Assembly: GCA_035527975.1 (NCBI GenBank)
Contig: DATKZM010000088.1
Location: forward strand, 1 to 64,000
DNA length: 64,000 nucleotides
Source: DATKZM01 sp035527975
Lineage (GTDB): Bacteria > Pseudomonadota > Alphaproteobacteria > JAPULJ01
Direction: 5' to 3'
Each line of letters opens with the position of its first letter. The first letter of the stretch is position 1. This document shows positions 8,835 to 17,654 of this stretch, in pieces. The position numbers were made by a program, and so were the translations under genes. The notes under the pieces are model-generated. The model saw only the letters and a program-made list of their open reading frames with translations, did no database searches and was not told the DNA's origin.

Positions 8835-9914
8835 CTAACTGCCGTTGCGGAACATGACGGGCTGACCGGGCCGCAAGCGTTCGTTCCCGCGCACCACCAC
8901 GATGTCGCCGGGCTTCAGCCCGCCAAGCACGACGAAGCGGCCGCCGACGGCATCGCCGAGCTTGACCGGGCGCGGCACCGCCTTGCCCACGACCATCGGC
9001 GGCTTGATGCCTTTGGCGCCGGCAACGATGAAAACAATGGTGTTCTCGCCGCGATGGATGATCGCGTCCTTATGGACCGAGACTACCATGCGGCTGGCAC
9101 CGATCGGCACCGCGACCGTCACGCTCTCGTTGACGGCGATCCCCCGCATCGCGGACTTGAAGCGCGGCACGAAGCGCACGGCACGGGTCCGGGTAAGCGC
9201 GCTGTCGACCGGAACCACGGCGCGCACGACCGCTTCGTGCTCCTTGCCCGCCAGCTCGAAACGGACGGTGCGGCCGGGGATCAGCCCGGCGACCCGGTCG
9301 GCGGGCACGTCGGCTTCGATCTCCAGCGCCCGGTCGTTGACCAGCGTCACGATCGCATCACCGGCACGGACATAGGCGCCGATCTCGGTGTGCTTGACCG
9401 TGATCACGCCCGGAAAAGGCGCGCGGATCTCGGCGTAGTTGAGCTCGATCTGGGCCAGCTTGAGCGACGCCTGGGCCTTGGCGACGTTTTGCAGCGCAAT
9501 TTCGTAGCGGGCGCGCGGGAAAGCGGCCGAGCGCGAAGTGCGCAGGCGTTCAAGGCGCGCCAGCTCCTGCTGGGCGCTGGTCAGCTCCGCGAGACGAAGG
9601 TCGCGTTGCGCTTCCAGCGTCGACGCCACCAAACGCACGAGCACCTGGCCATTCTTTACGCGGTCGCCGACCTCGACCAACATTTTCTCGACCGGGCCGG
9701 CCGAGCGCGCGGCGATGGTCCCCGACTGACGCGCCACCAGGCGACCAACGACGGGTATGGTCTGAACCAGCGGGCCGCGGCTCACCTTGTCGACCTGCAC
9801 CAATGACGGCTGCCCGCCTTGCGCCTGGGCGGCGCCGAGCGGCGCGGCCACAGCGAGCGCGGCCACCGCGAGCAACACCGCAGCGCCATGATGTGATTGA
9901 ACGAACGGCCTCAT
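8835..9914 (-). CDS. RND efflux periplasmic adaptor (membrane fusion protein)
   Basis: This 359-aa protein has an N-terminal signal sequence (hydrophobic VLLAVAALAVAAPLG, cleavage near AQAQ). A biotinyl-lipoyl-like segment (GTIAARSAGPVEKMLVEVGD) follows. Then come a helical hairpin, a second lipoyl half containing IRAPFPGVITVKHTEIGAYV, and beta-barrel and membrane-proximal domains. These are in the HlyD/AcrA order. It should link the pump at 5443-8715 to an outer-membrane channel. The start codon chosen begins the signal peptide; the longer in-frame start adds an arginine-rich stretch with no function. It is transcribed away from the HDAC-like gene. Confidence 0.93.
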   Translation of the reverse strand: MRPFVQSHHGAAVLLAVAALAVAAPLGAAQAQGGQPSLVQVDKVSRGPLVQTIPVVGRLVARQSGTIAARSAGPVEKMLVEVGDRVKNGQVLVRLVASTLEAQRDLRLAELTSAQQELARLERLRTSRSAAFPRARYEIALQNVAKAQASLKLAQIELNYAEIRAPFPGVITVKHTEIGAYVRAGDAIVTLVNDRALEIEADVPADRVAGLIPGRTVRFELAGKEHEAVVRAVVPVDSALTRTRAVRFVPRFKSAMRGIAVNESVTVAVPIGASRMVVSVHKDAIIHRGENTIVFIVAGAKGIKPPMVVGKAVPRPVKLGDAVGGRFVVLGGLKPGDIVVVRGNERLRPGQPVMFRNGS

Positions 9915-10273
9915 CTCAGGTCCCTGACGCCTACCCGGTCGACGTCCTTCGAGGCGAACCCCGCAGCGTCGTAAGGGCAACTCCCGCGCACCTTAATATA
10001 GTATGAAACGAATTCCCGCCCCGCTTCCGTCGGCGCACCGGTCCTTCGACAGGCGTAAAGCCCACTATGCCGATCGGACCGCCGCGCGGCACGAAGCAAC
10101 TGAAAAATGTTTCGAATCATGCGAATGTCAATCGAAATCCGCCACGTCCGTATGCAAATTCACGCGATCCAGCGGTTCTGGCCGCAGGCGTTAAACCGTG
10201 ACAGCGTCGCGCCAAGCCTGCTATGCACCCCGGCCCGCTCGTCGACAATTCGCCTTGCCGTCAAATACACCTG
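9915..10273. other. Intergenic region with divergent promoters
   Basis: This is a 359-bp gap between divergently transcribed genes, lower in GC than its surroundings. A CTTAATATAGTAT stretch at about 9992-10004 gives a plausible minus-strand -10 (TATATT) for the efflux adaptor. I saw no ORF with coding character and no repeat. Regulatory content is inferred only from gene arrangement. Confidence 0.4.
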
Positions 10274-11200
10274 ATGACCACCCTGTTCTACAGCCACCCG
10301 GCCTGCCAGGAGCACGATCCGGGCGCCCATCATCCGGAAAGCCCGGCCCGGCTGCGGGCGGTGGAGGCCGCGCTGGTGCGCCCGGAATTCGCCGGGCTGG
10401 AGCGCCGCGAGCCGCCACTGGGTGATCTCGCCGCCGCCGAGCGCGCGCATCCGGCCGATTACATCGACCGCACTCTATCGGCGATCCCGCCCCATGGCCG
10501 CGCGCCGATCGATGCCGATACCGTGGTCAGCGAGGGCTCGCGCGAAGCCGCCCTTCGCGCCATCGGTGCCTTGACCGCGGCGGTTGACGCGGTTGCCGGC
10601 GGCGAGGCCAAGAATGCGTTTTGCGCCGTGCGCCCGCCCGGCCACCACGCCGAGCCGAGCCGCGCGATGGGCTTCTGCCTCTTCAACAACGTCGCCATCG
10701 GCGCGCTTCACGCCCGCGCCGCGCATGGCATGGAGCGTGTGGCCGTGGTCGATTTCGACGTCCATCACGGCAACGGCACGCAGGCGATGTTCGAAGCCGA
10801 CAAGGACCTCTTTTTTGCCTCGACCCACCAGTACCCGCTTTACCCCGGCACCGGGGCGGCGAGCGAAACCGGCGTCGGCAATATCGTCAACTGCCCACTG
10901 CCGCCCAACTCGGGCGGCCCCGAATTTCGCGCGGCGATGGAGGCGCGCGTGCTGCCCGAGCTCGCACGCTTTGCGCCGGAGATGATTTTCATTTCTGCTG
11001 GTTTCGATGCCCACCGCGCCGACCCGCTTGCGCTGCTCAATTTCGTCGAGGATGACTACGCCTGGGCGACCGCGAAACTCATGGCGGTGGCCGACGAGTA
11101 TGCCGGTGGGCGGATCGTTTCGACGCTGGAGGGCGGCTATGATTTGCGCGCGCTTGCCGACAGCGCCGCCGCCCATGTCCGCGCGCTGATGGGGCTGTGA
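10274..11200 (+). CDS. Histone deacetylase-family amidohydrolase (acetoin utilisation/acetylpolyamine type)
   Basis: This 308-aa zinc hydrolase shows the class II HDAC pattern in order: FYSHPACQEHDPGAHHPESP, RPPGHHAEPSRAMGFCLFNN (catalytic His pair), VDFDVHHGNGTQ (zinc-binding Asp and His), ISAGFDAHRADPL (second zinc Asp), and a final LEGGYD. It should remove acetyl groups from amines or lysines; bacterial members act on polyamines or protein lysine. The start codon MTTLFYSHP was chosen by family alignment, with only a weak ribosome site. It heads a unit with xseB, ispA and dxs, a neighbourhood frequent in alphaproteobacteria, although the biochemical link is unclear. Confidence 0.93.
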   Translation: MTTLFYSHPACQEHDPGAHHPESPARLRAVEAALVRPEFAGLERREPPLGDLAAAERAHPADYIDRTLSAIPPHGRAPIDADTVVSEGSREAALRAIGALTAAVDAVAGGEAKNAFCAVRPPGHHAEPSRAMGFCLFNNVAIGALHARAAHGMERVAVVDFDVHHGNGTQAMFEADKDLFFASTHQYPLYPGTGAASETGVGNIVNCPLPPNSGGPEFRAAMEARVLPELARFAPEMIFISAGFDAHRADPLALLNFVEDDYAWATAKLMAVADEYAGGRIVSTLEGGYDLRALADSAAAHVRALMGL

Positions 11201-11277
11201 GGCGTGGCGGCCGTAATCTTGCCTACATCAGGGCGCATGTGCTTTAAGAACGCCTTCTCTCAATGGGGAATTGGAAA

Positions 11278-11529
11278 ATGGCCGAGGCGGCACTGCCGGC
11301 GGACATAGCGGCAATGAGTTTTGAAGCCGCATTGGAGGAACTCGAGAACATCGTGCGCCAGCTCGAGGACGGCCGGGGTGCGCTCGATGACGCCATCGCG
11401 GCATATGAGCGCGGCGCCTTCCTGAAGCGCCACTGTGAAACCAAGCTGAGCGAGGCGCAGGCAAAGGTCGACAAGATTGTCCTGGCGCCCGACGGCACGG
11501 TGCGCGCCGTGCCGGCCGACGGCGATTAG
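11278..11529 (+). CDS. xseB: Exodeoxyribonuclease VII small subunit
   Basis: This 83-aa protein contains the XseB signature SFEAALEELENIVRQLEDGRGALDDAIAAYERG and a C-terminal segment ending with AQAKVDKI. The small subunit binds along helices of XseA to form the exonuclease that degrades single-stranded DNA. The start MAEAALPADIAAM is supported by GGGGAA about 7 bases upstream; an ATG five codons earlier lacks such a site. xseA is not in this window. The gene sits just before ispA, as in many proteobacteria. Confidence 0.95.
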   Translation: MAEAALPADIAAMSFEAALEELENIVRQLEDGRGALDDAIAAYERGAFLKRHCETKLSEAQAKVDKIVLAPDGTVRAVPADGD

Positions 11530-11558
11530 GCACGAACGCAAACCGACACATCGAAGAT

Positions 11559-11564
11559 AGGAGG
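11559..11564 (+). promoter_or_regulatory. Ribosome binding site for ispA TTG start
   Basis: A perfect AGGAGG lies 10 bases before a TTG codon at 11575. The next in-frame ATG (11596) is 31 bases away, too far. This decides the TTG as the start of ispA. Confidence 0.8.
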
Positions 11565-11574
11565 CGACCCGGCC

Positions 11575-12612
11575 TTGAACCGATTGCAGGCCGCAATGAG
11601 CGAGACCGCCCAGGCGGTCGAGACGACGCTGGAGCGCCTGTTGCCGCCGGGCGACGGGCCGGAGGCGCGCATCCCCGAGGCGCGAGTCCCCGAGGCGCGA
11701 GTCCCCGAGGCGCGCATCCCCGAGGCGCGCATCCCCGAGGCGCGAGTCCCCGAGGCGCGAGTCCCCGAGGCGCGAGTCCCCGAGGCGCGAGTCCCCGAGG
11801 CGCGAGTCCCCGAGGCGCGAGTCTATGAGGCGATGCGCTATGCGTGCCTCGGCGGCGGCAAGCGCTTGCGCCCGTTTTTGGTGGTTGCGGGCGCGGACAT
11901 GTATGGCGTGCCCCGCGAGCGCGCGCTGCGCGCCGGGGCGGCGGTCGAGCTCGTGCATTGCTACTCGCTGGTTCACGACGATCTGCCCGCCATGGACGAT
12001 GACGCGTTGCGCCGTGGCCGCCCGACCACGCATATCCAGTTCGACGAGGCGACAGCGGTGCTGGCCGGCGACGGGCTGCTGACGCTTGCCTTCGAGGTGC
12101 TCGCCGACCCCGCGACCCACGACGATCCGGCCATACGCTGCGCGCTGATCACGGCGCTCGCACGCGCCGCCGGGGCGCAAGGCATGGTCGGCGGCCAGAT
12201 GTTCGATCTCGCCGCCGAGGACCGCGCGCTAGGTCTTGGAGAAATCAGCCGCCTGCAGAACCTGAAGACAGGCCAGCTGTTCAATTATTCGTGCGCAGCG
12301 GGCGCGATATTGGGAGGTGCGTCAACAAAGGAACTGGACGCACTTACTTTGTATTCGCAAGACCTCGGCCTCGCCTTCCAGATTGCCGACGATTTGTTGG
12401 ACATTGAAGGCAATGAAGACGAAGTCGGCAAGAAGGTTGGCAAGGATGCCGATGCCGGCAAAGCGACCTTCGTTTCCATACTTGGCGTGGACGAGGCGCG
12501 CAATAAAGCAACACAATTAGTGGAACAAGCGACGTCGCATCTTGAATTTTACTGTGAAAGAGCAGACCTTCTACGCGACGTGGCGAGGTTCGTCATTGAG
12601 CGGCGAACCTGA
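11575..12612 (+). CDS. ispA: Polyprenyl (farnesyl/geranylgeranyl) diphosphate synthase with in-frame minisatellite
   Basis: This 345-aa protein is a short-chain trans-prenyltransferase. The first Asp-rich motif is HDDLPAMDDDALRRGRPTTH, and the second is FQIADDLLDIEGN. GGGKRLRP binds pyrophosphate, and GLGEISRLQNLKTGQLF is typical. It condenses IPP with allylic diphosphates, feeding from the MEP pathway started by dxs next door. It is longer than the usual roughly 295-300 aa because PEAR(V/I) is repeated 11 times (residues 29-83) just before YEAMRYACLGGGK. Normal homologues carry one such PEARVYEAM-like stretch. The insertion is in frame and lies in the N-terminal helical region, so activity may be retained. 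Translation starts at TTG, with a strong AGGAGG. Confidence 0.93.
   Translation: MNRLQAAMSETAQAVETTLERLLPPGDGPEARIPEARVPEARVPEARIPEARIPEARVPEARVPEARVPEARVPEARVPEARVYEAMRYACLGGGKRLRPFLVVAGADMYGVPRERALRAGAAVELVHCYSLVHDDLPAMDDDALRRGRPTTHIQFDEATAVLAGDGLLTLAFEVLADPATHDDPAIRCALITALARAAGAQGMVGGQMFDLAAEDRALGLGEISRLQNLKTGQLFNYSCAAGAILGGASTKELDALTLYSQDLGLAFQIADDLLDIEGNEDEVGKKVGKDADAGKATFVSILGVDEARNKATQLVEQATSHLEFYCERADLLRDVARFVIERRT
11659..11823 (+). repeat. 15-bp minisatellite, 11 copies, inside ispA
   Basis: Eleven direct copies of the unit CCCCGAGGCGCGAGT (with GTC or ATC variants at the last codon) occupy exactly 165 bp. All are in the ispA frame and encode PEARV or PEARI. The variants are arranged I,V,V,I,I,V,V,V,V,V,V. 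The identity of the units suggests recent slipped-strand expansion. Unit count could vary between strains without a frameshift. Confidence 0.97.
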
Positions 12613-12627
12613 TGGGGAGGCAATAAC

Positions 12628-14553
12628 GTGTCAGAAACGACGAAGACACCGCTTCTGGATGCGGTGACGTGTCCGGCTGACTTGCGCAAACTTGAGACGT
12701 CGCAGCTGCGTCAGCTCGCCGACGAATTGCGCCTGGAAACCATCGATGCCGTCTCCAAGACGGGCGGCCATTTGGGCGCCGGGCTCGGCGTGGTCGAGCT
12801 GACCGTCGCTATTCATTACCTATTCAACACGCCCGACGACATTCTTATCTGGGATGTCGGCCACCAGTGTTATCCGCACAAGATCCTCACCGAGCGGCGC
12901 GATCGCATCCGCACGCTGCGCCAGAGCGGCGGGCTCTCCGGCTTCACCAAGCGCTCGGAAAGCCCTTACGATCCCTTCGGCGCCGCGCATAGCTCGACCT
13001 CGATTTCCGCCGGCCTTGGCTTCGCCGTCTCGCGCGACCTGCAGGGCCGCGACAACTACGTCGTGGCGGTGATCGGCGACGGCGCGATGAGCGCCGGCAT
13101 GGCCTATGAGGCGATGAACAACGCCGGCGCGATGGACAGCAAGCTCATCGTCATCCTGAACGACAACGACATGTCGATCGCCCCGCCGGTTGGCGCGCTG
13201 TCGGCGTATCTCTCGCGCCTCGTCTCGTCGAAGCCCTACCGCTCGATCCGCCATTTGAGCCATCTGGTCGCCAAGGCCTTCCCGCGCTCGATCGAGAAAG
13301 CGATGAAGCGCGCCGAGGAATATGCGCGCGGCTTTGTCACCGGCGGCACCATGTTCGAGGAGCTCGGCTTTTATTACGTCGGCCCGATCGATGGTCACAA
13401 CCTCGACCATCTGATCCCGGTGCTGAAGAACGTCCGCGACGATCCCGGCAGCGGGCCAATCCTGATCCATGCGGTGACCCAGAAGGGCATGGGCTACCAG
13501 CCCGCCGAGAGCTCCGCCGACAAGTATCACGGCGTCTCCAAGTTCGACGTCGTCACCGGCACCCAGGTCAAGGCGACGCCGAACGCACCCAGCTACACCA
13601 AGGTCTACGCCCAGGCGTTGATCAAGGAGGCGCGCAAGGACGACAAGATCTGCGCGATCACCGCGGCGATGCCCTCGGGCACCGGGATCGATCTCTTCGG
13701 CGACGAGTTCCCCGAGCGCACATTTGACGTCGGTATCGCTGAGCAGCATGGCGTGACCTTCGCCGCCGGCCTTGCCGCCGACGGCATGAAGCCCTTCGCC
13801 ACGATCTACTCGACGTTCCTGCAGCGCGCCTACGACCAGGTCGTCCACGACGTGGCGATCCAACGCCTGCCGGTGCGCTTTGCGATGGACCGCGCCGGCT
13901 TCGTCGGCGCCGATGGGTCGACCCATTGTGGCGCATTCGATGTCGCCTATCTTGGCTGCCTGCCCGGCTTTACGCTGATGGCGGCGGCCGACGAGGCCGA
14001 ACTCGTCCATATGGTCGCCACCGCGGCGGCGATCGATGATGGGCCGACGGGCCTGCGCTATCCTCGCGGCGAGGGCGTCGGCGTCGACATGCCCGAGCAA
14101 GGCATGGTTCTGCCGATCGGCAAGGGCCGCGTGCTCCGCGAAGGCAACACGGTCGCCGTGCTCAGCTACGGCACGCGCCTGGAGGAAGGTCTGAAGGCGG
14201 CCGACGAGCTGGCGGTGCGCGGCTTTACGACGACGGTCGCCGATGCCCGTTTCGCCAAGCCCCTCGACGAGGATCTCATTCGCCGCCTGGCGCGCGACCA
14301 CGAGGTGCTGATCACCATCGAGGAAGGCTCGGTCGGCGGCTTCGGCTCGTTCGTGGCGCAGTTCCTCGCCCATGACGGCGCCTTCGACAAGGGGCTGAAG
14401 TTCCGCCCCATGGTGATGCCCGACCGCTTCATGGATCAGGACAAGCCGGAGACCCAGTATGCGATGGCAGGGCTCTGCGCGCCCGACATCGTGACGACGG
14501 CCCTTCTCGCGCTCGGCCAGGAAGAGGCGATGGAGCAGCCGGTCCGAGCCTGA
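12628..14553 (+). CDS. dxs: 1-deoxy-D-xylulose-5-phosphate synthase
   Basis: This 641-aa thiamine-diphosphate enzyme joins pyruvate and glyceraldehyde-3-phosphate to make DXP, the first MEP-pathway step. Visible signatures are GHQCYPHKILTERR, the ThDP-binding GDGAMSAGMAYEAMNNAG, DVGIAEQHGVTFAAGLA (catalytic Glu), and DRAGFVGADGSTHCGAFD. It starts at GTG, supported by GGGGAGG 8 bases before. It follows ispA by 15 bp, so the two are probably cotranscribed. An intrinsic terminator follows at 14579. Confidence 0.97.
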   Translation: MSETTKTPLLDAVTCPADLRKLETSQLRQLADELRLETIDAVSKTGGHLGAGLGVVELTVAIHYLFNTPDDILIWDVGHQCYPHKILTERRDRIRTLRQSGGLSGFTKRSESPYDPFGAAHSSTSISAGLGFAVSRDLQGRDNYVVAVIGDGAMSAGMAYEAMNNAGAMDSKLIVILNDNDMSIAPPVGALSAYLSRLVSSKPYRSIRHLSHLVAKAFPRSIEKAMKRAEEYARGFVTGGTMFEELGFYYVGPIDGHNLDHLIPVLKNVRDDPGSGPILIHAVTQKGMGYQPAESSADKYHGVSKFDVVTGTQVKATPNAPSYTKVYAQALIKEARKDDKICAITAAMPSGTGIDLFGDEFPERTFDVGIAEQHGVTFAAGLAADGMKPFATIYSTFLQRAYDQVVHDVAIQRLPVRFAMDRAGFVGADGSTHCGAFDVAYLGCLPGFTLMAAADEAELVHMVATAAAIDDGPTGLRYPRGEGVGVDMPEQGMVLPIGKGRVLREGNTVAVLSYGTRLEEGLKAADELAVRGFTTTVADARFAKPLDEDLIRRLARDHEVLITIEEGSVGGFGSFVAQFLAHDGAFDKGLKFRPMVMPDRFMDQDKPETQYAMAGLCAPDIVTTALLALGQEEAMEQPVRA

Positions 14554-14578
14554 CGCCAACGGCACTTCCGCATTCCCA

Positions 14579-14606
14579 AAAGGGGCGGGCCGCGGTCCGC
14601 CCCTTT
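14579..14606 (+). terminator. Intrinsic terminator after dxs
   Basis: AAAGGGGCGG pairs with CCGCCCCTTT around a GC-rich loop (GCCGCGGT), just 25 bases after the dxs stop. The T-run is short, so it is a moderate intrinsic terminator. It marks the end of the isoprenoid unit. Confidence 0.75.
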
Positions 14607-14718
14607 GCTGTTTGGCGGCTTGGCTGTGCGGGCCGGACCCAAGTCCGTTGCCGTTTGACGTAAAGTCGCCGACCCAGAGATTTTTTGTCGTCCAAAGTTC
14701 TTTGCTGTCCAAAGTCCA

Positions 14719-16140
14719 ATGAACCAAGCACCCACAACATCGGCCGCCGCTGCTCTGCCTCAGCCCTGGCGCGGCGAGGCCGCGGCGATGGCGAAGCTGG
14801 CGGGGCCGATTGTCCTGACGCAGCTCGGCTGGGTTGCGATGCTGACCACCGATGCCGCCATGATCGGTCGCCTCGGCGCCGTGCCGTTGGCCGGCGCCAC
14901 GCTGGTGTTGATGGTCTATTTCGGACTCTATGTTTTTGCCTTCGGCGTGGTCATGGCGACCGCTTCGCTCGCCTCTCAGGCCTATGGCGCGCGCCGGCCG
15001 CGGCTGGTGCGCCGGGTGATCCGCCAGGGGCTGTGGGCGACCATCCTGCTGGTCGTACCCAGCATCGTGCTGATGGCCTTCACGCCCGAAATCCTGACCG
15101 CGCTGCGCCAGCCGCCCGAGGCGGTCGCGCTGGCCGGCGAATACATCGACACGCTGAAATGGTCGCTGGCGCCGGGGATCGCCTTCGTGGTGCTGCGCAA
15201 CTTCGTTTCCGCGCTCAACCGCCCGGCCTTTGCGATGTGGGTGATGCTGGCCGGCGTGCCGGCGAACGCCTTGTTCGACTACGCGCTTATCTTTGGAAAT
15301 TTCGGCCTGCCGCGTCTGGAGCTCTTCGGCGCCGGCCTTGCCACCACCTGCGTCAGCGCGGTCCTGTTCGCAATCCTTTTGGCGGTGGCGCTCTTTGCCC
15401 GCCCCTTCCGGCGCTACAACATCCTCGGCCGGTTCTGGCGGCCCGATTGGGATGCCTTCCGGCGCATTTTCGTGCTCGGCTTGCCGATCGCAACCATCAT
15501 GCTGCTCGAAGCGGGGTTCTTTATCTGCGCCGTCTTCCTGATGGGCTGGATCTCAACCGCCACGGTGGCAGCACACATGATCGCCATTCAGATCCCGCAC
15601 GTTACATTCATGGTGCCGATGGGGCTGAGCCAGGCCGCCACCGTGCGCGTCGGTCATGCCGTCGGGCGCCGCGATCCCGAAGGCGCCTACCGGGCGGGCT
15701 GGACGGCGCTGGTCATGTCGCTCGCCTTCATGGCGGTGACATCGCTGGTGATCCTGGCGATCCCGGCCTCACTCGCCAGCGTCTTCCTCGACGAGAGCCG
15801 CCCCGACAGCGCCGCCGTGCTGGCGCTCGCGACCTCGTTTCTGCTCTTCGCCGCGATCTTCCAGGCTGCAGACGGCGTGCAGGCCGTCGCCGCCGGTGCG
15901 CTGCGCGGCTTGAACGACACAACGGTGCCGATGGCGCTGGCGGCGCTCTGCTATTGGGCGATCGGGTTCACCAGCGCCGGCGCGCTCGCCTTCTGGGGCG
16001 GGCTCGAAGGCGTGGGCGTGTGGATCGGTTTCGTAATCGCACTGGTCGCAAGCGCGATCGTGATGACCTGGCGCTTTCGCACCCTCGCCGCCCGCCGCCA
16101 TATTCCCGACATGCCGCCGGACTCAAGCCAAACTGCGTGA
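14719..16140 (+). CDS. MATE-family multidrug/Na+ antiporter (NorM-like)
   Basis: This 473-aa protein has about 12 hydrophobic helices in two six-helix halves. The MATE features include GWVAMLTTDAAMIGRLG near residue 38, an ASLASQAYGARR motif, and a second half starting near LGLPIATIMLLEAGFF with MVPMGLSQAATVRVGHAVGRRD. It would export drugs or metabolites using Na+ or H+. The N-terminal 20 residues are Ala/Pro-rich. It lies between dxs and tlyA, a position usually without such a gene, so it may be a later insertion, though composition matches the neighbours. Confidence 0.92.
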   Translation: MNQAPTTSAAAALPQPWRGEAAAMAKLAGPIVLTQLGWVAMLTTDAAMIGRLGAVPLAGATLVLMVYFGLYVFAFGVVMATASLASQAYGARRPRLVRRVIRQGLWATILLVVPSIVLMAFTPEILTALRQPPEAVALAGEYIDTLKWSLAPGIAFVVLRNFVSALNRPAFAMWVMLAGVPANALFDYALIFGNFGLPRLELFGAGLATTCVSAVLFAILLAVALFARPFRRYNILGRFWRPDWDAFRRIFVLGLPIATIMLLEAGFFICAVFLMGWISTATVAAHMIAIQIPHVTFMVPMGLSQAATVRVGHAVGRRDPEGAYRAGWTALVMSLAFMAVTSLVILAIPASLASVFLDESRPDSAAVLALATSFLLFAAIFQAADGVQAVAAGALRGLNDTTVPMALAALCYWAIGFTSAGALAFWGGLEGVGVWIGFVIALVASAIVMTWRFRTLAARRHIPDMPPDSSQTA

Positions 16141-16161
16141 GCTGCTTGGCTTGAGAAGCCC

Positions 16162-16231
16162 GCGACTGCGGGCCGCCGCCTTATGCGGCGGGAGCCAAGC
16201 GAGCGGACGCGAGCGCCCGGCGCTTGAGGGA
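16162..16231 (+). repeat. Dispersed GC-rich repeat, copy 1
   Basis: A roughly 70-bp stretch contains GGGCCGCCGCCTTATGCGGC, followed by AGCCAAGC and ending near TTGAGGGAAA. A matching copy lies at 32482-32551. It is followed by a GCGAAGCCG/CGGCTTCGC hairpin at 16236-16258 that has no T-run. Confidence 0.65.
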
Positions 16232-16289
16232 AATAGCGAAGCCGGATAGCGGCTTCGCGTAAGAGTCCTGGATCGGCTAGACTCAACGA

Positions 16290-16895
16290 ATGCCAAGCGC
16301 CACCGTCACCCTCTACAGCGACTACAAAAGCCCCTACGCCTTCGTCGCCAAGGCGGCGGCCTATGCGCTGGAGGACGACTTCGACATCGCGCTCGACTGG
16401 CTGCCCTACACGCTCGACATTCCCTCCTATCTCGGCTCGGTCGAAAACCGCGACGCGCATCAATGGCGCAAGGTGCGTTACGCCTACATGGACGCGCGGC
16501 GATATGCCAACAAGCAGGGGTTGACGCTGAAAGGCCCGCGCAAGATATACGACACGCGGACCGCCCAGACCGGCATGCTGTTCGCCAAGATGCACGGCGT
16601 CTTCCACCCCTATCACGACGACGTCTTCGAGCGCTTTTGGTCGCATGAGATCGAGATCGAGGACGTGAGCGAAGTTGTCGCCGCCATCGATGCCGCCGGC
16701 GCGCCGGGCGCCGAGTTCTCCGCCTTTCTCGCCGGCGACGGCGGGGCCGCGCACGACCGCATCCGCGCCGCAGCGGAGGAAGCCGGCATCTTCGGCGTGC
16801 CGATGTTCGTCTTCGACGGCGAGCTCTTCTTCGGCGGCGACCGCATCGAGCTGCTGCGCGAACGCCTTAGTGGGCGAGGCCTAACACGAGGATGA
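16290..16895 (+). CDS. DSBA-like thioredoxin-fold protein (2-hydroxychromene-2-carboxylate isomerase/GST-kappa family)
   Basis: This 201-aa protein shows the N-terminal SDYKSPYAF motif where HCCA isomerases and kappa GSTs bind glutathione (Ser/Lys-Ser-Pro-Tyr region). It ends with GVPMFVFDGELFFGGDRIELL, the family's cis-proline and C-terminal hallmark. The middle helical domain includes TRTAQTGMLFAKMHG. Enzymes of this family isomerise aromatic ring-cleavage products with glutathione. No nearby aromatic ring-cleavage gene supports a specific substrate, so that is uncertain. Its stop overlaps the tlyA start by 4 bp, so translation may be coupled. Confidence 0.88.
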   Translation: MPSATVTLYSDYKSPYAFVAKAAAYALEDDFDIALDWLPYTLDIPSYLGSVENRDAHQWRKVRYAYMDARRYANKQGLTLKGPRKIYDTRTAQTGMLFAKMHGVFHPYHDDVFERFWSHEIEIEDVSEVVAAIDAAGAPGAEFSAFLAGDGGAAHDRIRAAAEEAGIFGVPMFVFDGELFFGGDRIELLRERLSGRGLTRG

Positions 16896-17650
16896 AAAAG
16901 CCTGCCAAGCAACGCGCCGACCTCGCCCTCGTCGAACGCGGCCTTGTCGACAGCCGCGCCCGTGCCCAGGCGCTGATCATCGGCGGCAAGGTCTTCGCCG
17001 GCGAGCGCCGCATCGAAAAGCCGGGCGAGACCATCGTTGTAGGCACCGATCTCGACGTCCGTTTGCCCGATCACCCGTGGGTCTCGCGCGGCGGCCTCAA
17101 GCTCGTGCACGCGCTCGATCATTTCGCCATCAACCCCGAGGGCGCGGCCGCGCTCGACATCGGCGCGTCCACCGGCGGCTTCACCGACGTGCTGCTGGCG
17201 CGCGGCGCCGGCAAGGTCATCGCTGTCGATGTCGGGCATGGCCAGCTCGCCTGGCGCCTGCGCAACGATCCGCGTGTCGCCGTGCTGGAAAAGACCAATG
17301 CGCGCCATCTGACCGCCGAGCAGGTTCCCGAGCCGGTCGACCTCATCGTCTGCGACGCCAGCTTCATCGGGTTGGAGGTCGTGCTGCCCGCCGCGCTTGC
17401 GCTGGCAGCCACGCCCGCCACGCTGATCGCGCTCATCAAGCCGCAATTCGAAGTCGGCAAATCGCAGGTCGGCAAGAAGGGCGTCGTCCGCGACCCCGCG
17501 CTCCACGCGGAAGTCTGCCAGCGCATCGCTGCCTGGATCGAAAGCCTGCCCGGCTGGCAAGTGCTCGGTGTTACCGAAAGCCCGATCCTCGGCCCCCAGG
17601 GCAACAAGGAATTCCTCATCGCCGCCCGCCGCGACGCCGCCGGCAACTGA
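16892..17650 (+). CDS. tlyA: TlyA-family rRNA 2'-O-methyltransferase (haemolysin A)
   Basis: This 252-aa protein begins with an S4 RNA-binding domain (ADLALVERGLVDSRARAQALIIGGKVF). It continues into an FtsJ-like SAM methyltransferase with ALDIGASTGGFTDVLLARGA as the SAM-binding motif. DLIVCDASFIGLEVVLPAAL and IKPQFEVGKSQVGKKGVVRD follow. TlyA methylates cytidine 2'-O in rRNA. The start ATG overlaps the preceding stop. The rumA-like gene follows 4 bp after the stop, a common arrangement. Confidence 0.95.
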   Translation: MKKPAKQRADLALVERGLVDSRARAQALIIGGKVFAGERRIEKPGETIVVGTDLDVRLPDHPWVSRGGLKLVHALDHFAINPEGAAALDIGASTGGFTDVLLARGAGKVIAVDVGHGQLAWRLRNDPRVAVLEKTNARHLTAEQVPEPVDLIVCDASFIGLEVVLPAALALAATPATLIALIKPQFEVGKSQVGKKGVVRDPALHAEVCQRIAAWIESLPGWQVLGVTESPILGPQGNKEFLIAARRDAAGN

Positions 17651-17654
17651 CAGG

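Noticed and set aside
12820..14727. 635-aa minus-strand ORF over dxs
   Set aside because: Antisense to a perfectly conserved Dxs; low-complexity composition.
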